From the NCBI GenBank assembly GCA_964368495.1, contig CAYJAJ010000011.1, positions 1-57,193 on the forward strand: a DNA stretch of 57,193 nucleotides, given 5' to 3'. Shown in pieces: positions 50,930-57,193 of this stretch (its first letter is position 1; each line of letters opens with the position of its first letter). Origin of the DNA: CALVGQ01 sp964368495. Lineage in GTDB: Bacteria; Bacillota_I; Bacilli_A; Erysipelotrichales; Erysipelotrichaceae. The notes below the pieces were generated by a model, which was given only the letters and a program-made list of their open reading frames with translations, did no database searches and had not been told where the DNA came from. The position numbers and the translations under genes were made by a program.

Positions 50930-53656
50930 ATGGATTTTAAAGATACACTACTTATGCCAAAAACAGAATTTGAAATGCGTGGAAACTTAATTAAAAAAGA
51001 GCCAGCAATGATTGAAAAATGGAATGAAGAAAATGCATATCAAAAAATGTTAAAGGCTCATGAAGGCCAACCACATTTTATACTGCATGATGGCCCGCCG
51101 TATGCAAATGGTAACTTGCATGCAGGAACAGCAATGAATCGTATTATTAAGGATATTATCGTGAAATCACATGCAATGAATGGTTATTATACGCCATTTT
51201 TTCCAGGATGGGATACTCATGGTTTACCTATAGAAAACGCTATTCAAAAACTAGGAGTAGACCGCAAAAAAATCTCTGCTGCAGATTTTAGAAGAAAGTG
51301 CGAAGAATTTGCATATACACAAGTTGCTACACAAATGGAAACGATGAAAAGACTTGGGACATGGGCTGAATTTGATAGCCCATATATCACACTTCAAAAG
51401 GAATTTGAATCAAGACAAATTGATAGTTTTGCGAAGATGGCACTTGATGGATTAATTTATCAAGGGTTAAAACCAATTTATTGGTCACCTGCACAAGAAA
51501 CCGCTATTGCTGATAGTGAAATTGTTTATTTTGATAAAAAAGATCCTACTATTTATGTTGCATTTGATGTTTTAGATGGAAAAGGAATTTTGACTGATGA
51601 AAAATTCGTGATTTGGACAACTACACCTTGGACAATTCCAGCGAATTTAGCGATTTGTTTAAATGATAGTTTGACTTATGTTTGTGTGCAAACTGAAAAA
51701 GGAAAATTAATTGTATTAGAATCATTAATGGAAGAATTGTTAGCTAAGTTTAATCTAGAAAGTCAAGGAATAGTAGCTACATATAAGGGTAGAGAATTAG
51801 AACATGTAACTGTAGTTCACCCATTTTACCCTGAAAGACCTTCTTTAGTAATTTTAGGAAATCACGTTAGTGATGATGCTGGTACAGGATGCGTGCATAC
51901 TGCTCCAGGACATGGTGCTGATGACTTTTACGTTGGGATGAAATATGGATTGAAGGCATTTTGTCCAGTAGATGAAAAAGGAAATATGACTTCTGAAGCG
52001 GGTAGTGATTTAGAAGGGCTGTTTGTTGATGATTGTTCAAAGAAGGTAATCACTAAATTAAATGAGAGCGGAAATTTATTGCATGTTGAAACTATAGTGC
52101 ATAGCTATCCGCATGATGAACGTCTTAAAAAGCCAATTATTTTTAGAGCAACTGTACAATGGTTTGCATCTATTTCAAAAATTAAAGAAGAATTACTAAA
52201 TCAAATTAAAAATGTTACATGGCACAATGAATGGGGAGAAGTACGTTTATCTAATATGATTAAAGATCGTAGTGATTGGTGTATTTCAAGACAGAGATTA
52301 TGGGGAGTTCCAATTCCTATTATTTATAATGAAGACGGCTCACCAATTATGGAAGAAGAAGTGTTCAAAAATATTAGTGCGTTAATCAAAGAACATGGTA
52401 GTAATGTATGGTTTGAACGTGAAGCGATTGATTTGTTACCGAAAGGGTATTCAAATTCAAAGAGTCCAAACAATGCTTTTACAAAAGAGAAAGATATTAT
52501 GGATGTCTGGTTTGATTCAGGTTCATCGCATAATGAGCTTATCGCACGTGGTTATGAACATCCTTGTGATTTATACTTTGAAGGTAGCGATCAGTATCGT
52601 GGTTGGTTCAATTCTAGTTTAATTGTTTCAACAGCAACGCATGGACATGCACCTTATAAAGCAGTATTATCACACGGATATGTATGTGATGCTAAAGGCG
52701 AGAAGATGTCTAAATCAATTGGGAATGTTGTTGACCCATTAAAAGTTGTGAAGCAATATGGAGCTGACATTTTACGCTTATGGGCAGGAAGTATTGATTT
52801 TAAACAAGATATGAGAATTGGTGACGATATGATGAAACAAATCTCTGAACAATATCGTAAAATCAGAAATACATTCAGATTTATGCTAGGAAACATCAAT
52901 GCAGATGATTTTAATCCAAAAACAGATCGTGTACCATTTGATCAATTGTCACCTGTGGATCAGCATATCCAAGTGTTGCTAAATGAAACAGTTCAAAAAG
53001 CAGTGAATTGCTATATGAATTATGACTTTAATCAAGCAACACAAACTTTATCAACGTTCATGATTAATGAATTAAGTAGTTACTACTTAGACTTTACTAA
53101 AGATATTTTATATATTGATAAAAAAGATAGTTTAAGACGACGTAGTGTCCAAACAGTAATTTGGGATTGTGTAGACAACTTATCTCGTTGCTTTGCGCCA
53201 ATTTTGGTTTTTACAATGCAAGAAGTTTGGGATCATTTTACAAACGATGAAAGCACATCTGTGCATTATTTAGAATTTGCAAAAAAACATAGTTATGAAA
53301 ATGCTAATGAACTTAAAGAGAAGTTTAATCGTTTATTTTCAATTCGTGATGACGTGTTAAAAGCACTTGAAGAAGCACGTAGTGAAAAAATTATTGGAAA
53401 GCCATTGGATGCAGCAATTATTATTTCTTGTTCAAAAGAAGATGAAATTTTAATAAAAGAAACATTGGATAACCAAGTGGCACAGTGGCTAATTGTTTCA
53501 GAAGTAATTTTTGCTGAAAATTGTGGAAATAAATATCAATATGCACAAGTAGAAGTAAGAAAAGCTGAAGGAGAAATTTGTCCACGTTGCTGGAATATTT
53601 CGAAAGAACACAATGAAGATGGTTTATGCCCTCGTTGCCAAAAAGTTGTAGACTAA
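50930..53656 (+). CDS. ileS: Isoleucyl-tRNA synthetase
   Basis: This 908-residue class I synthetase charges tRNA-Ile. The HIGH-type motif reads GPPYANGNLHAGTAMN near residue 53-68, and the KMSKS motif begins near K592 (GEKMSKSIGNV). The editing domain holds the TTTPWTIPANLA motif near 228. The C-terminal zinc finger has two CPRC knuckles (CPRCWN and CPRCQ) in the last 30 residues. Start ATG 50930 follows AAAGGAGG. Expression is controlled by the T-box leader. Confidence 0.98.
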   Translation: MDFKDTLLMPKTEFEMRGNLIKKEPAMIEKWNEENAYQKMLKAHEGQPHFILHDGPPYANGNLHAGTAMNRIIKDIIVKSHAMNGYYTPFFPGWDTHGLPIENAIQKLGVDRKKISAADFRRKCEEFAYTQVATQMETMKRLGTWAEFDSPYITLQKEFESRQIDSFAKMALDGLIYQGLKPIYWSPAQETAIADSEIVYFDKKDPTIYVAFDVLDGKGILTDEKFVIWTTTPWTIPANLAICLNDSLTYVCVQTEKGKLIVLESLMEELLAKFNLESQGIVATYKGRELEHVTVVHPFYPERPSLVILGNHVSDDAGTGCVHTAPGHGADDFYVGMKYGLKAFCPVDEKGNMTSEAGSDLEGLFVDDCSKKVITKLNESGNLLHVETIVHSYPHDERLKKPIIFRATVQWFASISKIKEELLNQIKNVTWHNEWGEVRLSNMIKDRSDWCISRQRLWGVPIPIIYNEDGSPIMEEEVFKNISALIKEHGSNVWFEREAIDLLPKGYSNSKSPNNAFTKEKDIMDVWFDSGSSHNELIARGYEHPCDLYFEGSDQYRGWFNSSLIVSTATHGHAPYKAVLSHGYVCDAKGEKMSKSIGNVVDPLKVVKQYGADILRLWAGSIDFKQDMRIGDDMMKQISEQYRKIRNTFRFMLGNINADDFNPKTDRVPFDQLSPVDQHIQVLLNETVQKAVNCYMNYDFNQATQTLSTFMINELSSYYLDFTKDILYIDKKDSLRRRSVQTVIWDCVDNLSRCFAPILVFTMQEVWDHFTNDESTSVHYLEFAKKHSYENANELKEKFNRLFSIRDDVLKALEEARSEKIIGKPLDAAIIISCSKEDEILIKETLDNQVAQWLIVSEVIFAENCGNKYQYAQVEVRKAEGEICPRCWNISKEHNEDGLCPRCQKVVD

Positions 53657-53871
53657 TGATAACACCTGGGGTATATAAGCATTTTAAAGGTAATCTTTAT
53701 CGAGTGGTTGATTGTGTTTACCATAGTGAAACACTAGAGGAAATGGTACTTTACCAAGCACTATATGGTGAAATGAAGTTTTGGGTAAGACCATTAAAAA
53801 TGTTTACGGAGATGGTGCTTGTTGAAAATAAACCTGTTTTAAGGTTTGAACTTGTTAAAGAAGATAGTTAA
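53656..53871 (+). CDS. DUF1653 family protein
   Basis: This 71-residue protein matches DUF1653 almost throughout: PGVYKHFKGNLYRVVDCVYH, SETLEEMVLYQALYGE, FWVRPLKMFTEMV. Function is unknown. Its ATG overlaps the ileS stop codon (TAATG), so it is translationally coupled. Confidence 0.88.
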   Translation: MITPGVYKHFKGNLYRVVDCVYHSETLEEMVLYQALYGEMKFWVRPLKMFTEMVLVENKPVLRFELVKEDS

Positions 53872-53878
53872 TGTAAAG

Positions 53879-53907
53879 AAAAATCCATCATTTGATGGAT
53901 TTTTTTG
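53879..53907 (+). terminator. Terminator after ileS-DUF1653
   Basis: AAATCCATCA/TGATGGATTT (53881-53890, 53893-53902) followed by T residues; A residues before it may serve the minus strand. Confidence 0.85.
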
Positions 53908-53919
53908 TATGAATGAATT

Positions 53920-54699
53920 TTATTTTGATTTGTCATTTTCAATGGTTTGTCTTAACGCTTCAATGGCAACTTTAATGGCAATTTCAGTATCATGTACTTG
54001 TTCATTAGGTAAACCAGCTTTTTCTCGTTCTTGATTTGCAACAACTAAGAAACAAGATCCGCAACGCACTTTTAAGTAACTTGCAACAATAAATAAAGCT
54101 GCAGATTCCATTTCAGAAGCTTTACATCCTAAACGCAACCAAGCATCCCACTTTTGATTTAATTCAGAATGATTTGGCAAAGTGCTAGGGCGATGTTGTC
54201 CATAAAAGGCATCTTTACATTGTACAACACCAGTATGATAAGTTTGATTAAGTTTTTTACAAGCAGATACTAAATTATTAATGATATCTAAATCGGCAAT
54301 TGCAGGAAATTCTATTGGTGCATATTCCTTTGTAGTTCCTTCAAAACGAATTGCTCCTGTAGCAACGACAACATCGCCGCCTTTTACATTAATATCCATA
54401 CCTCCACTTGTGCCTACTCGAATAAAAGTATGAGCTCCACAAGAAACTAACTCTTCAAGTGCAATAGCAGCAGATGGACCACCAATTCCGGTTGAAGTCA
54501 CACTTACCTTAACACCATTTAGTGTGCCAGTGTATGTCACGTATTCCCTTGAATCACCTACTAAAATGGGGTTATCAAAATATTTTGCTATTTTAGCACA
54601 TCGTTTAGGATCTCCGGGTAAAATGACATATTTCCCAATGTCATCGGGTCCTACACCAATGTGATATTGTTTATTTGAACCTTGTGTATAATCAATCAT
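53920..54699 (-). CDS. udp: Uridine phosphorylase
   Basis: This 259-residue cytosolic enzyme splits uridine with phosphate into uracil and ribose 1-phosphate. It has the NP-II fold: YHIGVGPDDIGKYVILPGDPKR at the start, VTSTGIGGPSAAIALEEL near 67-85, FIRVGTSGGMD near 91, and SEMESAALFIVA near 189. RBS AGAGGAA. Single gene on the minus strand. Confidence 0.92.
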   Translation of the reverse strand: MIDYTQGSNKQYHIGVGPDDIGKYVILPGDPKRCAKIAKYFDNPILVGDSREYVTYTGTLNGVKVSVTSTGIGGPSAAIALEELVSCGAHTFIRVGTSGGMDINVKGGDVVVATGAIRFEGTTKEYAPIEFPAIADLDIINNLVSACKKLNQTYHTGVVQCKDAFYGQHRPSTLPNHSELNQKWDAWLRLGCKASEMESAALFIVASYLKVRCGSCFLVVANQEREKAGLPNEQVHDTEIAIKVAIEALRQTIENDKSK

Positions 54700-54744
54700 A
54701 AGTATTCCTCTCTTTATGTTTTAATTTTATCATAGGTTGAAAAT

Positions 54745-55359
54745 TTAAACTATAAATTCTGATATTTCGTCTAGTGTTTTCTTTTCTAAAGTAGGCAGTT
54801 GATAGGTTTCATCGGGTTTTCCAACAGCTAATATCATTACCGGTAGTTCACCCTCAGGGCGATGAAACATTTCGAGTAAAAAATTCATTGGAGCAGGTGT
54901 ATAAGTCAATGAAGAATATCCAGCATTTCTAAGTGCATTAATCAATAAACCTATAGAAATACCAACTGATTCGTTTGGATAATAGTTCATGTCTTTCTTG
55001 TTGTTATCAAGTAATTGATACATTTTTTTAAATATAATAATTAAGCAAGGGGCTTCACTTAAAAAGGGTTTTGATGTGTTGACTGACAATTTTTCTAAAT
55101 CTTGTTTCCACTCTTTACTAATTTTATTTTCATAGAAGTCTTTTTCTATTGCTTCCGCTTTGAATCGAAGTGCATCTTTAACTTCTTGATTAACTACAAC
55201 AGTATAAAACCATGGCTGTTTATCCGCACCGCTGGGTGCACTTCCTGCTGTTAAAATGCAGTCTTTTATTGTTTCGATATCAATTTCTTCCTGTATGAAT
55301 TTACGATAACTTCTTCTTTTTTTGCTTTCTTCTAATAATAATTTACTTTTTTTTGACAT
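54745..55359 (-). CDS. Nitroreductase family protein
   Basis: This 204-residue flavoprotein has the nitroreductase fold. The N-terminal RRSYRKFIQEEIDIETIKDCI and AGSAPSGADKQPWFYTVV form the FMN site. SVGISIGLLINALRNAGYSSLTYTP lies near 129-153. These enzymes reduce nitro compounds or quinones with NAD(P)H; the substrate is unknown. RBS AGAGGTGA. A TATAAT-like -10 for it lies near 55374 on the minus strand. Confidence 0.88.
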   Translation of the reverse strand: MSKKSKLLLEESKKRRSYRKFIQEEIDIETIKDCILTAGSAPSGADKQPWFYTVVVNQEVKDALRFKAEAIEKDFYENKISKEWKQDLEKLSVNTSKPFLSEAPCLIIIFKKMYQLLDNNKKDMNYYPNESVGISIGLLINALRNAGYSSLTYTPAPMNFLLEMFHRPEGELPVMILAVGKPDETYQLPTLEKKTLDEISEFIV

Positions 55360-55427
55360 AAAATCACCTCTATTTATTATAAACGATAATTTTGAGTATT
55401 GAAATTAATATTTTAATGTCAATTAAA

Positions 55428-55458
55428 ATAAAAAAAACTGACAATGATGTTATCAGTT
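55428..55458 (-). terminator. Minus-strand terminator stranded beside the ISL3 element
   Basis: On the minus strand AACTGA/TCAGTT is followed by eight T. It probably ended the gene whose last codons lie at 57149-57193, so the IS would have landed between that gene and its terminator (inference). Confidence 0.55.
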
Positions 55459-55513
55459 CATTTAGCTATTTAAATAATGCTGTGGTGTGGATACCCCTAT
55501 AACAGTTTGTGGT

Positions 55514-55546
55514 GTGTGGAAGAGCTATAACAAATATGTGGTTTAT
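55514..55546. repeat. Left internal inverted repeat of ISL3 element
   Basis: 33 bp, perfect reverse complement of 57021-57053; includes GAGCTATAACA. Confidence 0.9.
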
Positions 55547-55668
55547 TATAACAGTGATTGTGGTTTCAAGTGTGTAATCCAAGTAACTTTATAGGCTTCT
55601 AGCTAAAAAAACTCCTTTGCTTTAAAATGAAGTTGTCCATAAATCATTTTAAGAAAGGAGAAAGACTA

Positions 55669-56967
55669 ATGTCTTTAGAAAATTTTATCACATCTATGCT
55701 TAATATCGATATAAAAATTATTCAAGAAATTTCAACTCGTTCCAATGCTGATAATTCTATGATTATTTCTATTAAGTTGAAACCTCTTAATACTACCCTT
55801 TGTCCCTTGTGTAATACGAAACCTCTTACTCACGGATATTATTCACGTATTTTAAATCATGCCACTCTTATCAATAGAAAATGTACCCTCATTTATAAAC
55901 GAAGACGATTTCGTTGCACTAATTGTGAGTATACTTTTCACGAAAAGAACCCTTTCATTAATTCTAATGAAAATTTGACCTTTGAAACTAAAATTAATGT
56001 TTTAAAGGATCTTAAAAGTATTCACACCACTTACACCTCTTGTGCTATTAGACATAATTTATCTGTCACTAAGGTTCAACGTCTTTTCGATAATCACGTT
56101 GCTATCGACAGGAAACCTCTTCCTGCTGTGCTTTCTATTGATGAACATTATTTTCCTAATTCTGATTATGAATCTTTATATTGTTGTATTCTTATGGATT
56201 TTTCTTCAGGTCTTATTATTGATATTCTTCCCGATCGTAAAAAAGACTATATTTCCAGTTATTTTACTGCTATTAAAAATGCTACCTTAGATCCTATTAC
56301 TCATCTTAGTGAATTAAATAATGTACAGTTTGTTTCCATTGATCTTTATGATACTTATCGCATTATTGCTCAGCACTTCTTCCCCAATGCTTTAGTCTGT
56401 GCCGATAGTTTTCATGTAATTAAAAATCTCACTGATGCTTTCAAAGATGTTCGTCTTAAATGTAGACGTACTACTGAAGATGAAAACTTACAGTATTTAC
56501 TCACTAAATTCAAATTTATTTTTAACCATAATATTAATTTAGATAATGAAGCGAAATTTAATAAACGTTATAATCGTTATCTTAATTTCCGGGATATCAT
56601 GAATATTTTATTTGAGGCTTTTCCTTCTCTTCAAGTTGCTTACTCTTTAAAAGAAGATTATATTTTCTTCAACGAAACCTGCTTAGCTAAAGAGGTTAAG
56701 GACCAACTTGCTACTTTAATCGTTAAATTTTCTTCCTGTAATATCCCAGAGTATATCCCTTTTTATAATTTATTGATTAACTGGAATACTGAAATTATTA
56801 ATTCTTTTTCTCATGTCAACTATAAACGTATCAATAATAGTTTTATTGAATCTATGAATCGCAAAATCGAAACCCTCATGTATAACGCTAATGGCTTCAC
56901 TAACTTTAAACGTACTCGTAATAGATTTCTTTATTGCCTCAACAAAAATGATAGCTACAAAATTTAG
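55669..56967 (+). CDS. ISL3 family transposase
   Basis: This 432-residue transposase is intact. An N-terminal zinc-finger segment has CPLCNTKPLTHGYYSR and CTNCEYTFHEKNPF. A helix-turn-helix follows near 115-145. The catalytic domain shows Asp in LSIDEHYFPNSDYESLYC, Asp in FVSIDLYDTYR and FPNALVCADSFHVIKNLTDAF, and Glu in NSFIESMNRKIETLMYNANGFTNFKRTRNRFLY. Codon use (many CTT, CCT, CGT) differs from surrounding genes. Start ATG 55669 follows AAAGGAG; the upstream ATG at 55627 is rejected. Confidence 0.95.
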   Translation: MSLENFITSMLNIDIKIIQEISTRSNADNSMIISIKLKPLNTTLCPLCNTKPLTHGYYSRILNHATLINRKCTLIYKRRRFRCTNCEYTFHEKNPFINSNENLTFETKINVLKDLKSIHTTYTSCAIRHNLSVTKVQRLFDNHVAIDRKPLPAVLSIDEHYFPNSDYESLYCCILMDFSSGLIIDILPDRKKDYISSYFTAIKNATLDPITHLSELNNVQFVSIDLYDTYRIIAQHFFPNALVCADSFHVIKNLTDAFKDVRLKCRRTTEDENLQYLLTKFKFIFNHNINLDNEAKFNKRYNRYLNFRDIMNILFEAFPSLQVAYSLKEDYIFFNETCLAKEVKDQLATLIVKFSSCNIPEYIPFYNLLINWNTEIINSFSHVNYKRINNSFIESMNRKIETLMYNANGFTNFKRTRNRFLYCLNKNDSYKI

Positions 56968-56980
56968 TATATAATATAAA

Positions 56981-57028
56981 TGGTTTATGGACTGGCGATT
57001 TCTTCAATCGCCTTTTTTCCATAAACCA
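56981..57028 (+). terminator. Terminator after transposase within a larger stem
   Basis: GGCGATT/AATCGCC (56994-57000, 57006-57012) followed by six T. An outer pair TGGTTTATGGA/TCCATAAACCA (56981-56991, 57018-57028) encloses it and overlaps the inverted repeat. Confidence 0.8.
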
Positions 57029-57053
57029 CATATTTGTTATAGCTCTTCCACAC
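57021..57053. repeat. Right internal inverted repeat of ISL3 element
   Basis: 33 bp, perfect reverse complement of 55514-55546; followed outward by two further copies of the 23-bp TATAGCTCTTCCACAC-type unit, to 57099. Confidence 0.9.
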
Positions 57054-57148
57054 TTTCTGTTATAGCTCTTCCACACTTTCTGTTATAGTTTCTCCACACA
57101 AGTGTGATATCCTACTCCACCGGATTATTTAAAATCCCCTTTTTTTGA

Positions 57149-57193
57149 CTAATCTTGAACTTCTAATTCATTTACAGCTTCTTTAATTACTTT
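57149..57193 (-). CDS. C-terminal end of an unidentified protein (partial)
   Basis: On the minus strand 14 codons (KVIKEAVNELEVQD) run from the window edge to a TAG stop at 57149-57151. The text is coding-like and acidic. The product cannot be named from so little. Confidence 0.35.
   Translation of the reverse strand, partial: KVIKEAVNELEVQD

Larger units (their letters stand above)
55485..57099 (+). mobile_element. ISL3-family insertion sequence
   Basis: An intact transposase gene is flanked by inverted ends. A perfect 33-bp inverted repeat lies at 55514-55546 and 57021-57053. Further out are related pieces of the unit CTATAACA(GAAA)GTGTGGAAGAG: two on the left and three tandem units, 23 bp apart, on the right. 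The outermost likely ends are GTGTGG at 55485 and CCACAC at 57099, but no 8-bp target duplication could be found, so the exact borders are uncertain. The left interior (55547-55668) holds no gene. Confidence 0.82.

Noticed and set aside
55470..57110. 8-bp target duplication of the ISL3 element
   Set aside because: Sequences next to the candidate ends (ATGCTGTG and AAGTGTGA, or TGTGGTGT and ACACAAGT) do not match.
1..57193. CRISPR array, tRNA or rRNA genes, prophage
   Set aside because: No regularly spaced repeats, cloverleaf sequences, rRNA motifs or phage structural genes were seen by reading.

Overview
The window is a 57 kb, AT-rich stretch (by eye about one third G+C) from a Gram-positive, low-GC Bacillota chromosome. 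TGA is used as a stop (azlC, azlD, pncA), so the genetic code is standard and not the Mollicute one. A sporulation sigma factor of the sigma-G type, the ylmC-sepF-ylmH-divIVA-ileS order, a PPi-type phosphofructokinase, and a T-box and an S-box leader fit an endospore-forming (or recently spore-forming) lineage near Erysipelotrichia/Bacilli. The exact taxon is inference. No rRNA, tRNA, CRISPR array, phage module or replication origin was seen.

Layout. 1-3.3 kb: a heterodimeric ABC exporter, its first gene cut by the window edge. 3.6-8.2 kb: an RND pump with a large coiled-coil insertion, plus its TetR-type regulator and a palindromic operator. 8.25-9.5 kb: SAM riboswitch and metK. 9.7-10.6 kb: azlCD. 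11-16.3 kb: housekeeping genes (rarA, YgiQ radical-SAM protein, a LacX-like epimerase, a frameshifted nagB, trxA). 16.3-22.5 kb: a polyamine transport locus with two potD paralogues, an XRE-cupin regulator and potABC. The first potD and the regulator share nearly duplicated promoter/operator regions, and PotA carries an inserted Ig-like repeat domain. 22.6-30 kb: metabolic and unknown genes (DUF1836 protein, AAC(3)-like protein, fRMsr, AbgB-like M20 hydrolase, YggS, pyroglutamyl peptidase, BMP lipoprotein, tocopherol-cyclase-like protein). 29.8-31.9 kb: pncA-pncB NAD salvage on the minus strand. 32-34.6 kb: the yfmF-yfmH M16 pair. 34.7-38.8 kb: ssb-like gene, ffh, DUF554 protein and a MATE transporter. 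38.9-40.9 kb: PPi-phosphofructokinase and a membrane protein. 41-47.7 kb: oppABCDF (OppF with a coiled-coil insertion) and a 62-residue membrane protein. 47.8-53.9 kb: sigG, ylmC, sepF, ylmH, divIVA, T-box-ileS and a DUF1653 gene. 53.9-55.4 kb: uridine phosphorylase and a nitroreductase on the minus strand. 55.5-57.1 kb: an intact ISL3-family insertion sequence.

The items most worth a second look are: insertion domains in three unrelated transporters (RND pump, PotA, OppF); the dual-operator architecture repeated in front of potD1 and the XRE-cupin regulator; a possible H-type pseudoknot RNA in the gap between yfmH and ssb; a structured leader upstream of sigG; and a single-base frameshift in nagB. 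I did not find an obvious new multi-gene defence or mobile system. The novelty candidates are domain insertions and RNA/DNA regulatory structures.
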